Positions 1 through 8,031 of a stretch of DNA of 64,000 bases are shown one piece after another. Within the stretch, counting starts at the first letter, position 1, and every line of letters starts with the position of its first letter. The stretch covers positions 124,001-188,000 of the forward strand of contig JAYRLC010000001.1 in assembly GCA_041905405.1 (NCBI GenBank), written 5' to 3'. Origin of the DNA: RAM1 sp041905405 (lineage in GTDB: Bacteria > Pseudomonadota > Gammaproteobacteria > Burkholderiales > Burkholderiaceae_C). The position numbers and the translations under genes were made by a program. The notes beneath the pieces are model-generated. The model did no database searches. It was not told where the DNA came from and saw only the letters and a list, made by a program, of their open reading frames with translations.

Positions 1-1
1 G

Positions 2-634
2 ATGCCGTTCACGCGCAGCAACCTCGTCGAACGGACGATTTCAACGTTCGGCGGAACCGGCGGCGCTTCGGGAAGCACGTTCTTCAACATCAGTGGACCG
101 ACCATCGATTGGGAGAACAAGCGAGGCTGGTTTATTGATCTGGCGGTTACAGGATATCCGGGTTTGCGCACCGTCTATCCGCCGCAAAAGGCTGATGCGC
201 GCTTTGTGCTGTTCAGTACCGTGTCACCCGCGCAAAATATTGCGCCCTGCGAGAATGCTTCCGGCAGGGGCGCGAACTTCCTGTATCCCGTGGAAACCGG
301 CAGTTGCTCAGCATCCGCTGTGTTTGATACCAACGGGGACGGGGTCGTCGATTCGTCCGACCAGGCCAGTTGCGGTTATGAGAGCAACGCGGATGGCGTG
401 GACGCCATCCTTACGGGCTCGACCGTCGGGGAGATCAGTATCCAGAACACCACAGGCCAGGTCAGGGCGACGCTGCCGCAGCCGCCACCGCCCCCGCCTG
501 AGCCTGAGCCCAATTGCTCCAGCACGCCGCCCGTGCCGCCGCCCGGAGAAACATGTGACCCGCCGCATCCCCCGGTCTCGCCGGCAACGGTTGACCGGAC
601 CTGGCGTCGTATCATCAACCCGCCAATCCGGTGA
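2..634 (+). CDS. pilY1: Type IV pilus tip/assembly protein PilY1, C-terminal part (truncated by window edge)
   Basis: This is the C-terminal end of a protein whose 5' part lies before the window; the Met at base 2 is probably internal. PilY1/PilC proteins sit at the type IV pilus tip and act in pilus extension, adhesion and surface sensing. The fragment has an EF-hand-like calcium loop DTNGDGVVDSSD (fragment residues 109-120), typical of the PilY1 beta-propeller. A proline-rich stretch (about 160-192) and an Arg/Trp-containing tail (WRRIINPP) follow. Paired Cys residues suggest an exported protein. Its stop TGA overlaps an alternative GTG of the pilin gene, so the two are probably cotranscribed at the end of a pilus operon. 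The family call rests on the calcium loop, tail and neighbour. Confidence 0.85.
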   Translation: MPFTRSNLVERTISTFGGTGGASGSTFFNISGPTIDWENKRGWFIDLAVTGYPGLRTVYPPQKADARFVLFSTVSPAQNIAPCENASGRGANFLYPVETGSCSASAVFDTNGDGVVDSSDQASCGYESNADGVDAILTGSTVGEISIQNTTGQVRATLPQPPPPPPEPEPNCSSTPPVPPPGETCDPPHPPVSPATVDRTWRRIINPPIR

Positions 635-654
635 AACAGGTGCGAGGAACAACG

Positions 655-1077
655 ATGCGGATACTCAGGAACAAGGGGTTCACACTGATCGAACTGATGA
701 TCGTTGTGGTGATTGTGGGAATCCTTGCAGCGGTTGCGTTGCCCGCCTACACCAGTTACATGGCCAAGGGCAAGCGGGCGGATGCCCGGGCCACGTTGCT
801 GGAGGGGGCGCAATTCATGGAGCGCTTGTACTCAGCCCGCAGTACCTACAACGACAACCTGGGAGTTACTTTTCCCCAGCGGCTCAAAGTGAGCCCCGCA
901 GGTGCACCGGCAGGCTCAGTCAACTACAACGTGTCCGTCACGTGGGCTTCTGGCACGGGATTTACGCTGGTGGCGACTCCCATACAGGCCGATGACTGCG
1001 GCGCGCTGCAGTTGACGAGTACGGGTGTGAAGACCCGGCAGGGCACAGGCCTTTCCGATGCTGACTGCTGGAAGTAA
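655..1077 (+). CDS. pilE: Type IV pilin / minor pilin PilE, prepilin
   Basis: A 140-residue prepilin. The short leader MRILRNKG is followed by FTLIELMIVVVIVGILAAVA: Gly8 is the expected PilD cleavage point, Phe9 becomes the methylated first residue and Glu13 is the conserved Glu5 of mature pilin. The hydrophobic helix anchors the subunit in the inner membrane before assembly. Two Cys near the C-terminus (in DDCGAL and DADCWK) fit the disulfide-bonded D-region of PilE-type pilins. I chose ATG 655 because an AGGA sits just upstream; a GTG at 631 would give a longer leader. It follows pilY1 directly, as in the minor-pilin operons of Burkholderiales, so a minor pilin role is more likely than the major subunit. 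Confidence 0.9.
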   Translation: MRILRNKGFTLIELMIVVVIVGILAAVALPAYTSYMAKGKRADARATLLEGAQFMERLYSARSTYNDNLGVTFPQRLKVSPAGAPAGSVNYNVSVTWASGTGFTLVATPIQADDCGALQLTSTGVKTRQGTGLSDADCWK

Positions 1078-1091
1078 ACCGGAAGCAGGCT

Positions 1092-1541
1092 TCAGCGCCT
1101 TACTTCGTCCACCAGGGTCTTGAACTCGTCGATATCCTCAAAGCTGCGATAGACGCTGGCAAAGCGCACATAGGCGACCTTGTCCAGCTTCTTGAGCTCA
1201 CGCATGACCAGTTCGCCGATGCGTGTGGACGGGATTTCCCGGATCCCCAGGTTGAGCAGCTTCTCTTCGATGCGCTCGATGGCGCTGTCGATCTGCTCCG
1301 TGCTGACGGGGCGCTTTCGCAGCGCCAGGTTCATGGATGCCAGCAGCTTGCCGCGTTCGAATTCAATGCGGCGGCCATCCTTCTTGACGACGGCCGGAAA
1401 GTTCACGTCCGGCCGCTCATAGGTGGTGAAACGCTTTTCGCAGGCGCCGCATTGACGGCGCCGGCGGATGAAGTCCCCGTCCTCGGACACGCGCGTCTCG
1501 ACCACCTGGGTCTCGGCATGGCTGCAGAACGGGCATTTCAT
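1092..1541 (-). CDS. nrdR: Transcriptional repressor NrdR
   Basis: A 149-residue NrdR, the (d)ATP-sensing repressor of ribonucleotide reductase operons. The N-terminal zinc ribbon has CPFC (Cys3, Cys6) and CGAC (Cys31, Cys34). An ATP-cone domain follows from about residue 49 to 139. The length is the usual one for the family. It starts 7 bases after the glyA stop on the same strand, so it is very probably the second gene of a glyA-nrdR operon and would share the ZTP riboswitch control of glyA. NrdR boxes near nrd genes cannot be checked here because no nrd gene is in the window. Confidence 0.97.
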   Translation of the reverse strand: MKCPFCSHAETQVVETRVSEDGDFIRRRRQCGACEKRFTTYERPDVNFPAVVKKDGRRIEFERGKLLASMNLALRKRPVSTEQIDSAIERIEEKLLNLGIREIPSTRIGELVMRELKKLDKVAYVRFASVYRSFEDIDEFKTLVDEVRR

Positions 1542-1548
1542 GTCTGGC

Positions 1549-2793
1549 TCACCGGTAGACCGGGAAACGGGCCGTCAGCGCGTTGACCTTTGTGCGCACC
1601 GCATCGATATTGGCCGCGTCGCGCGGGTTGTCCAGCACGTCTGCGATCAGGTTGGCGGTGGCCCGGGCTTCTTCTTCCTTGAAGCCGCGCGTGGTCATGG
1701 CCGGGGTGCCAATGCGCACGCCGCTGGTGACCATCGGCTTTTCCGGGTCGTTGGGAATGGCGTTCTTGTTGATCGTCATGTGAGCGCTGCCCAGCACGGC
1801 CTCGGCTTCCTTGCCGGTGATGCCCTTGGCGCGCAGATCGACGAGCATGACGTGGCTTTCGGTGCGGCCGCTCACGATGCGCAGCCCGCGCTGTACCAGC
1901 GTCTCGGCCACCACGACGGCGTTCTTCGCTACCTGCTTCTGGTACGCCTTGAACTCGGGCGACAGGGCCTCCTTGAAGGCCACGGCCTTGGCGGCGATCA
2001 CATGCATCAGCGGACCGCCCTGCAGGCCCGGGAAAATCGCGCTGTTGATGGCCTTTTCATGCTCGGCCTTCATCAGGATGATGCCGCCGCGCGGGCCGCG
2101 CAGGCTCTTGTGGGTGGTAGACGTCACCACGTCGGCATGCGGCACCGGGTTGGGATAGACACCAGCTGCTACCAGGCCGGCGTAATGGGCCATGTCCACC
2201 ATGAAGATGGCGCCCACTGCCTTGGCCACTTTGGCAAAGCGTTCAAAGTCGATGCGCAGGCTGTAGGCGGAAGCGCCAGCGATGATCAGTTTGGGGCGGG
2301 TCTCGTGCGCCTTGCGCTCCATCGCGTCGTAGTCGATTTCTTCTTTCTCGTTCAGGCCGTAGCTCACGACGTTGAACCACTTACCACTCATGTTCAGCGC
2401 CATGCCGTGGGTGAGGTGGCCGCCTTCGGCCAGGCTCATGCCCATGATGGTGTCGCCGGGCTTCAGGAACGCCAGGAACACGGCTTCATTGGCGGAGGCA
2501 CCGCAATGGGCCTGGACGTTGGCGGCATCCGCGCCAAAGAGCTGCTTGACGCGGTCGATGGCCAGTTGCTCGGCTACGTCCACATGCTCACAGCCACCGT
2601 AGTAGCGGCGGCCGGGATAGCCTTCGGCGTACTTGTTGGTGAGCTGGGTGCCCTGAGCCGCCATGACGGCGGGCGAAGCGTAGTTTTCGCTCGCGATCAG
2701 CTCGATATGGTGTTCCTGGCGGGCGTTCTCGGCCTGAATGGCGGCCCAGAGTTCGGGGTCGGTCTGTTCGACAAGAATTTTGCGGTCGTACAT
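1549..2793 (-). CDS. glyA: Serine hydroxymethyltransferase
   Basis: A 414-residue PLP enzyme that interconverts serine and glycine while charging tetrahydrofolate with a one-carbon unit; cytoplasmic. The PLP-binding lysine is Lys229 in TSTTHKSLRGPRGG. The N-terminal IELIASENYAS segment and the glycine-rich RGPRGG loop are family hallmarks. The frame stays open 42 codons upstream, but ATG 2793 is chosen because it gives the usual length and N-terminus and has an AAGGA about 10 bases before it. The upstream leader holds a ZTP riboswitch, which fits the folate-linked role. nrdR follows at 7 bases. One-carbon supply (glyA) and deoxynucleotide control (nrdR) are thus coupled. Confidence 0.98.
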   Translation of the reverse strand: MYDRKILVEQTDPELWAAIQAENARQEHHIELIASENYASPAVMAAQGTQLTNKYAEGYPGRRYYGGCEHVDVAEQLAIDRVKQLFGADAANVQAHCGASANEAVFLAFLKPGDTIMGMSLAEGGHLTHGMALNMSGKWFNVVSYGLNEKEEIDYDAMERKAHETRPKLIIAGASAYSLRIDFERFAKVAKAVGAIFMVDMAHYAGLVAAGVYPNPVPHADVVTSTTHKSLRGPRGGIILMKAEHEKAINSAIFPGLQGGPLMHVIAAKAVAFKEALSPEFKAYQKQVAKNAVVVAETLVQRGLRIVSGRTESHVMLVDLRAKGITGKEAEAVLGSAHMTINKNAIPNDPEKPMVTSGVRIGTPAMTTRGFKEEEARATANLIADVLDNPRDAANIDAVRTKVNALTARFPVYR

Positions 2794-2837
2794 GGTGCGG
2801 CAGTCCTTAGACGTTGGTCCCTGAGTGAAACCAGGGC

Positions 2838-2953
2838 TGCCCAGGCGAACGGCTGATCGCCCCGTTTGCGCCGGGGCGGTGCGCTTCCCAGTGGTCATCC
2901 ACGTCCGCAGCGGCATCAACGATGATGCCGCGCCTATCGCCAGTCGCGCACCC
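2838..2953 (-). promoter_or_regulatory. ZTP (pfl) riboswitch controlling glyA-nrdR
   Basis: Read on the minus strand, the glyA leader matches the ZTP/pfl aptamer closely. P1 is GGTGCGC (2952-2946) pairing with GCGCACC (2884-2878). Inside are the conserved GACTGGCGA strand, an internal arm, and GTGG-ATGA-CCAC followed by TGGGAAGCG. A GC-rich hairpin (GCCCC...GGGGC) and the conserved 3' element CGCCTGGGCA (2847-2838) complete it. ZTP/ZMP riboswitches sense low 10-formyl-tetrahydrofolate and are known upstream of purine and one-carbon genes, including glyA. No T-run follows. A small hairpin (about 2836-2819) and the AAGGA lie between aptamer and ATG, so translational control is more likely than termination. 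A weak -10-like TACACT lies just upstream. Confidence 0.92.
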
Positions 2954-2983
2954 AGCTAGTGTAGCCGAGCGCACCGGCAACGT

Positions 2984-3799
2984 TCAGGAACTGGCGAGAG
3001 CGGCGACCTTCTCAACCGAGGGCGCCGGCAGGGGAGGCGCGGACACCGGGATGGGCTGCACAGACGGCGCCTGAACCGGAACGGACCTGCCTGTGGCGAC
3101 CTGCAGCAGACGCTGATGCTCCGCCATGACCTTGCCGGCGTAGCCGCCGTCATCTTCCATATTGGCCGCGCCGACGTAGAACTTCAGACCGCCCTCCAGC
3201 GAACCGGCCCGGGCGATGCACTCCTGCAGCACCTTCACGCCCACGCGCAGATTGGTGACCGGATCGAAGGCGGCCAGCTTGCCGCCAAAGCTCTCGTACT
3301 TGTCGCTGTGGACACCGGTCATGACCTGCATGAGGCCCTGGGCACCCACAGGGCTCTGGGCAAACGGATTGAAACCGGATTCCACGGCCATGATGGCCAG
3401 GATCAGGGTCGGGTCGAGCTTGGTACGGGCGCCAATGTCATAGGCTTCAGCCACCAGCGCGCCCAGCGGCTCGGGGGCCACGCGGTATTTGCGGCTCAGC
3501 CAGAACGCGACGGCGGCCTGCTGTTTGGGCAGGCTTTTGGGATTGGTCGCGGTGGCGCGGTCGATCGCGTCCGTTTCCACTTCCATGCCCAAGGCGGCAA
3601 TCTGGCGCGCCTGCAGCCAGCTCATGAGTTTCACTTCTCCGGCCTGACGCAAGTCGGGCCGGGCAGTCAGGGTGATCACGGCAAACACGACGGTCAGGCC
3701 GACGAGGGCAAAACCGTTGTGCGTGATCTCAAAAAAGCCTTGGGCGACGTCGGATGCGAAGGTTCGCAAGCCCTGGGCGATTTGACCTAACGCTGTCAT
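2984..3799 (-). CDS. Membrane-anchored lytic transglycosylase (SLT domain)
   Basis: A 271-residue protein with one N-terminal membrane segment (about 28-46) and a periplasmic SLT/goose-lysozyme-like domain (about 115-215). Glu140 in AVESGFNPFAQS is the expected catalytic acid, and VGAQGLMQV is the usual downstream motif. Such enzymes cleave the MurNAc-GlcNAc bond of peptidoglycan to give 1,6-anhydro ends, often to make room for envelope machines. The C-terminus (about 235-271) is Pro/Ala/Val-rich and looks disordered. It is not obviously linked to the pilus operon. An inverted repeat ATGCTGT-TCAAT-ACAGCAT (3834-3852) lies just upstream of its start and may be regulatory. The exact transglycosylase family is not assigned. 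Confidence 0.88.
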   Translation of the reverse strand: MTALGQIAQGLRTFASDVAQGFFEITHNGFALVGLTVVFAVITLTARPDLRQAGEVKLMSWLQARQIAALGMEVETDAIDRATATNPKSLPKQQAAVAFWLSRKYRVAPEPLGALVAEAYDIGARTKLDPTLILAIMAVESGFNPFAQSPVGAQGLMQVMTGVHSDKYESFGGKLAAFDPVTNLRVGVKVLQECIARAGSLEGGLKFYVGAANMEDDGGYAGKVMAEHQRLLQVATGRSVPVQAPSVQPIPVSAPPLPAPSVEKVAALASS

Positions 3800-4281
3800 A
3801 GCACTTCCTTTCTACGCGCGGGCCCAAGCGGTCATGCTGTTCAATACAGCATCACATCACTCAGGCTCCTCGTTTGGATTGGTACGCCATCAGAATCCTG
3901 CGTCGTCCTCTGGACATCTTGCAGCGATTTGACTTAGCCGGGGTCGGCAGCGGGTTCGGGTTGTCCCTAGTTTTCTGGGACTGGGCGGATTCTGAGGGAA
4001 TCCAAATACTCAGTCAATCATGATGAATTGATTTTTTATTCCAAATATTACATTTAGAAATATGGATAAATTACCAGTAATTTTCCGGATGGGTAGCACG
4101 GGGTGCTGGTGTGGCGCAGCGTGCAGCGCGATGCAGCGTCTTCCGGGTTGGTGTGCGGCTGGCGGACGGCAGCTGGGGATGCGCCTCTATTCAGGTTGTC
4201 AAGGAAAGAACGGCAATGGGCTGGCTCGTCGTCATTGAAAAGGCGATTTGAACAAGTCGGTTTCGTCGAATAAGTTTGCAG
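3800..4281. other. Gene-free, dyad-rich intergenic region
   Basis: No convincing gene. The centre (about 4010-4080) is markedly AT-rich against the GC-rich surroundings, as expected for promoter DNA. Three inverted repeats stand out: ATGCTGT-TCAAT-ACAGCAT (3834-3852), GTCCC with GGGAC around TAGTTTTCT (3963-3981), and GGATTC-TGAGG-GAATCC (3987-4003). They lie between the minus-strand transglycosylase and the plus-strand DUF349 leader, so they could serve either gene. No sigma-70 promoter with good spacing was found. A short minus-strand frame at 4054-4296 has no recognisable features. Confidence 0.5.
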
Positions 4282-4498
4282 GGCTTGAGCATTCAAGCAT
4301 CAAGCCGGTAGGAGCCAGCCGCCCAGCCATCCGGGTGTGCGGCGAAGCAGCCCCGGCCATTCATGGAGGCAATCCGTTGCCTTCGCCGCGGCGCGGGACC
4401 CGACTCTCCCTGCCGCGCACCCAGACGGCGAAAGGCTTTGTGCCAGCCGTCAAGCCCGGCGGGGCAGGCTTCAGGCCGGACCCGTCCGGGCTTTCTTC
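4282..4498 (+). ncRNA. Candidate structured leader or small RNA upstream of the DUF349 gene
   Basis: A GC-rich stretch with several strong pairings. GGCTTGA (4282-4288) can pair with TCAAGC at 4293-4298 or with TCAAGCC at 4300-4306, giving two exclusive hairpins. A long arm is closed by CTTCGCCG (near 4381) and CGGCGAAAG (near 4430). The block ends in a hairpin formed by 4474-4480 and 4485-4491 (one mismatch) followed by TTTCTT, which resembles an intrinsic terminator 24 bases before the gene start. This layout would suit an attenuator or an independent small RNA. I do not recognise a known riboswitch class; the call is inference from pairing alone. Confidence 0.35.
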
Positions 4499-4521
4499 AT
4501 GATGGGGTGCCATCGGCGAGA

Positions 4522-7257
4522 ATGGCGGCTTCGCCGTCTGACGGCCGTATCGATGAAAAATCTGCAGTGACCCAAGCCACCTCCAAAAATACCGACACCC
4601 AAACGCTGGATATCCTGACCGGGGGCGCCTTTTCCGCTCCGACGTCAGGCGAGCGTGCCGCCCGCGTGCGTGACTGGCTCGCAGGGGATCCCACGCCGGA
4701 GCAGATGCAGGATGTCTATAAGGAACTGAGTGCCCGGGACAAGGGGGCAGCCAAGCCTCTGCGCGAAAAGCTCGATGAAATCCGCCGCAGCAAGGGTCAG
4801 GAAGCCATTGCCGCCGAGTGGGCCGACAAGGCCCACGCCTTGCTGGCACTGTCCAAGCTCAACATCGCCGACGCGATGGCCTGGCAGCGCGATGCAGCCA
4901 AGGCGGGGGCGCCGCTGTCGCGGGAGCCGCTGGCTGGCCTGAAAACGCAACTGGCCGAACGCGTGAAAGGTGTCGAGGACCTGCAGCATCGGGTGCAGGT
5001 TCAGCGTGAGGCAGCGGTGCTGCTCGCGCAGCGGATCGAAATCCTGTCCACCAAATCCTGGCGTGATGCTCAGACCGCGGCTGAGTCCCTGCACAACGAC
5101 GTGCCGGCTTGGCAGACGCAGGCCGAAGCCCTGCAGGCAGATGGCAACTGGGCCAGCCTGGACGGCAAGTTCCCGTCGCTGCTGGACGCGTCCCGTGCGC
5201 AGTTGCAGGTCGTGTGGGAGGCATTCCAGGGCGCGCTGGCACTCGCAGTGGCTGCGGCGCAGGACCCTGCGGCGACCTTGCCGCCCGTGCCCGGTTGGGC
5301 GGACGAACTGCGGGCGGCACGCGGCTTGCCGGTGGAGGCAGCCGCGCCGCGTCCGTCGCGGCCCGCGATCGACCCCCAGGTCCGTGCCGCGGCCGTGCAG
5401 GCTGTGCGCGCAGCGCTGCAGACGCTGGAGAAGGAAATTGCCGAAGGTCACGGCAAGGCCAGCGCGGGCGCCGCAGCGCAACTGCGCAACGCCCTGAAAG
5501 ACCACGGCAAGCTGATCGACGACAAGCTTGAAAATCAGGCGCATGCCGCACTGGCTGCTGCGGGCGAACTGGAAGGCTGGCAGCGTTGGCGCGCGGATCA
5601 GTTGCGCCAGGAACTTGTGGCCAAGGCCGAGGCCCTTTTTGAAAAACCAGCAGCCCCGGAAGCGGGGACCGCGCCCGCAGAGCCCAAGCCGCGCTTTGGC
5701 GGCCGCAAGATGCAGGAGACCCTGCGCGCGCTGCGCGAGCAATGGAAACAGACCGATCAGGGCGGCCCGCCCAACCATGCGCTGTGGAAGCGCTTTGACG
5801 AGGCCTGCAACGAAGCCTACAAAGTGGTGCAAGCCTGGCTGGACAAGGTCAAGACAGAGGCTGCCGAACACAAGGCCCAGCGGGTTGCCTTGATCGAGGA
5901 GCTCAAGGCTTGGGCCGCCGACAATCAGACGGCCCGGGACGGCGACTGGAAAGGCTTCAACCGCGTCCTGCACCAGTTCAGCGACCGTTGGCGCGAAGCG
6001 GGCCATCTCGGCGAAAAGGCTTTTGCCGAGATGCAGACGCAATGGAAAGACGCGTTCAAGGCCGCGCTGGCGCCCCTGGATGCCATGCAAAAGCAGAGCC
6101 TGGAACGCCGACACGCCATGATTGAAGAGGCCAAGGTGCTGGGCGAGGCGCCTGTCATGCGCATCGACGCCGTCAAGGCGTTGCAGCAGCGCTGGCAGGC
6201 TGAAGCCCAGGGCGTGCCGCTGGATCGCAAGCATGAGCAGAAATTGTGGGACGCTTTCCGCAAGCCGATTGACGACGCATTCAACCGCAAGGGGGCTGAG
6301 CGCGACAAGGCGGCCGCGGCGCTGAGCGAGCGCGACCGCGCCGTCCTGGATGCGTCCAAGGCGCTGGAAGCGGCCAATGCAAGTGGCGACGCGCAGAAGA
6401 TTCGCGCCGCAATGGCTGCCGTGGAAGCCGCGCTGCGGGCGCAGGCGACGGCACAGGCCCCCGCGGCTACGCCGACGCAGGCTGTTGAGCCGGCCGCGCC
6501 GGCGGCAAGCCAGGAGGGCAACACCGCAACGGCCGGGCAGGCCCCGGACGCAACCGAAGCGGCGCCTGCGCCCAAGCCGGCCCCCCGTCCGGTGGTGGCC
6601 ATGCGGGGTGATGACCGGCCCGGCATGAAAAAGGCCGAGCCGGCTGCTCCCAGCCGTGGCGGCAGGTTCGGCGACCGCAAAGGCGCCGCGGGCGGACGTG
6701 GCACTGACAACCGTTTCGAGCCGCGCCGGGATGACCGGGACGGCCGTGACGGTCGGGGCGGCCGTTTTGGAGACCGTGGCGCCTACGAGGATCGTGGGCC
6801 GCGCCTGGGCGATGCAGCCTTCCGTGCCCAGCGCGACGCGCTGGACCACGCACAGGCCGCGCTCAGGAAACTGGCCGCGCAGGCGCACGGGGAAGCCCTG
6901 ACGCAACTGCTCGCGGCCTGGGAGCAGCGGTCGGCCGACCAGGTTCCGTCGCAGCAGGAACTGGGCCGTGCCGTGGCGCCGGGTGTGCGCGGGGCATGGG
7001 TGCAAGCTGTGGGCGCTGCGGCGGCCGGCGATGCGTCCGAAGCCCTGCTGCGGCTGGAAATGGCGGCTGAGGTGCCGACACCGGCGGAACATATCAACGC
7101 CCGCCGTGCGTTGCAGCTTCAGCTGCTCACGCGGCGCAACGATCCTTCGCCGCGTCAGACCTGGGGGCAGGATGCTGCCAGGGTACTGGCCAGTACGCAC
7201 GACGCGCAATCGGCCCGCCGGCTGCAGAACGTGCTGAAGGCGCTGTTGCGCGATTAA
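4522..7257 (+). CDS. DUF349 domain protein with RGG-rich linker
   Basis: A protein of about 911 residues, mostly helical and charged, with several DUF349-type repeats: around residues 180-205, 398-433 (WKQTD...NHALWKRFDEACN), 463-515 and 550-590. A Pro/Ala-rich linker (about 636-693) leads into an Arg/Gly-rich stretch (about 706-755) with repeated RGG and GRFGDR. A helical C-terminal domain of about 150 residues follows. DUF349 function is not settled. RGG tracts in other proteins bind nucleic acid, so RNA or DNA contact is plausible but unproven. The start is uncertain: ATG 4522 has only a weak purine stretch before it, GTG 4567 is possible, and the frame is open further upstream. The gene ends 12 bases from the convergent mtfA-like gene. 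Confidence 0.85.
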   Translation: MAASPSDGRIDEKSAVTQATSKNTDTQTLDILTGGAFSAPTSGERAARVRDWLAGDPTPEQMQDVYKELSARDKGAAKPLREKLDEIRRSKGQEAIAAEWADKAHALLALSKLNIADAMAWQRDAAKAGAPLSREPLAGLKTQLAERVKGVEDLQHRVQVQREAAVLLAQRIEILSTKSWRDAQTAAESLHNDVPAWQTQAEALQADGNWASLDGKFPSLLDASRAQLQVVWEAFQGALALAVAAAQDPAATLPPVPGWADELRAARGLPVEAAAPRPSRPAIDPQVRAAAVQAVRAALQTLEKEIAEGHGKASAGAAAQLRNALKDHGKLIDDKLENQAHAALAAAGELEGWQRWRADQLRQELVAKAEALFEKPAAPEAGTAPAEPKPRFGGRKMQETLRALREQWKQTDQGGPPNHALWKRFDEACNEAYKVVQAWLDKVKTEAAEHKAQRVALIEELKAWAADNQTARDGDWKGFNRVLHQFSDRWREAGHLGEKAFAEMQTQWKDAFKAALAPLDAMQKQSLERRHAMIEEAKVLGEAPVMRIDAVKALQQRWQAEAQGVPLDRKHEQKLWDAFRKPIDDAFNRKGAERDKAAAALSERDRAVLDASKALEAANASGDAQKIRAAMAAVEAALRAQATAQAPAATPTQAVEPAAPAASQEGNTATAGQAPDATEAAPAPKPAPRPVVAMRGDDRPGMKKAEPAAPSRGGRFGDRKGAAGGRGTDNRFEPRRDDRDGRDGRGGRFGDRGAYEDRGPRLGDAAFRAQRDALDHAQAALRKLAAQAHGEALTQLLAAWEQRSADQVPSQQELGRAVAPGVRGAWVQAVGAAAAGDASEALLRLEMAAEVPTPAEHINARRALQLQLLTRRNDPSPRQTWGQDAARVLASTHDAQSARRLQNVLKALLRD

Positions 7258-7269
7258 GGCACCAGGGGC

Positions 7270-8031
7270 TCAGCCCCGCGCAGGCCGGAAGAAGCCATCC
7301 AGCAGCGGCACGAGCGGGGGAAATTCCAGCGCAAACCGGTCGCGGCTGACGAAATAGGCTTCGCTGGTCACGGCCAGGAATTCGTCAATGGATTCGGCGC
7401 CATAGGGGTCCAGCCAGGTCGGCTCGCCGCCGAAACGCTCGGCAATGATGACCTTTTCGCGGAAGGCTCCGTAGGCCGGTTGCAGCACGGCGAGCCAGTC
7501 GCGCCTTGCCTGCGCTGATGCCATGGGCGGGCAGCCGTCGGGCGTGCCGTCGCGCATGTCCAGCTTGTGGACGAATTCGTGGATGACCACGTTGTAGCCC
7601 TCATGCGCGGCGTCACCGGCGCTGGCCACGTCGCGCCAGCTCAGCATGACGGGGCCTCCCTCCATGGCCTCGCCGGCAAGGACTTCGTCGTAGTGGTGCA
7701 CCACGCCGGTATCGTCCACGGTCTCGCGGCGCGCCACCACTTCGTCCGGGTGCACGACGATGCCCACGAAATCGTCGTACCAGTTCAGGCCCAGGTGCAA
7801 TACCGGCAGCACCGCCTGGGCGGCGATATCCACGGCGACCTCGTCGGTGATCTGAAAGCCCTGCGCGCCATGGAACTCCTTGTCGGCCAGGAAGCGCTGC
7901 GTCAATGTTCGAAGCTGAAGCAATTCAGATTCGGGGCGCCGGGCGAGAAACGGGTAGCGCGCAAGCGCGCCTTGCCACAACGTATCGGGAATGGATGGTG
8001 GCGCGCGGCGCCTGCGCAGCCAGCCGAACAT
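7270..8031 (-). CDS. mtfA: Zinc-dependent peptidase of the MtfA (M90) family
   Basis: A 253-residue MtfA-like protein. The zinc site is HEFVHKLD: His151 and His155 are ligands and Glu152 is the catalytic base; a later Glu in the SEAYF region is the likely third ligand. In enterobacteria MtfA is a cytosolic peptidase that binds the repressor Mlc and so affects glucose PTS control. Whether that holds here is unknown, because Burkholderiales often lack that PTS circuit. Its first base overlaps the last base of lpxH, so it is the distal gene of a minus-strand cluster. Family call from motif and length. Confidence 0.9.
   Translation of the reverse strand: MFGWLRRRRAPPSIPDTLWQGALARYPFLARRPESELLQLRTLTQRFLADKEFHGAQGFQITDEVAVDIAAQAVLPVLHLGLNWYDDFVGIVVHPDEVVARRETVDDTGVVHHYDEVLAGEAMEGGPVMLSWRDVASAGDAAHEGYNVVIHEFVHKLDMRDGTPDGCPPMASAQARRDWLAVLQPAYGAFREKVIIAERFGGEPTWLDPYGAESIDEFLAVTSEAYFVSRDRFALEFPPLVPLLDGFFRPARG

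Noticed and set aside
2..1077. CRISPR or phage sequence anywhere in the window
   Set aside because: No spaced direct repeats, cas, integrase or structural phage genes were found across the 64 kb.
3834..3852. LexA-like box (CTGT...ACAG)
   Set aside because: Spacing between the half-sites is five bases, not the eight of a LexA site; kept only as an inverted repeat.
4054..4296. 80-codon minus-strand frame in the gene-free region
   Set aside because: No ribosome-binding site, motif or compositional support; crosses the AT-rich core.
4645..7209. Long minus-strand open frame opposite the DUF349 gene
   Set aside because: Composition artefact; the plus-strand frame carries the DUF349 repeats.
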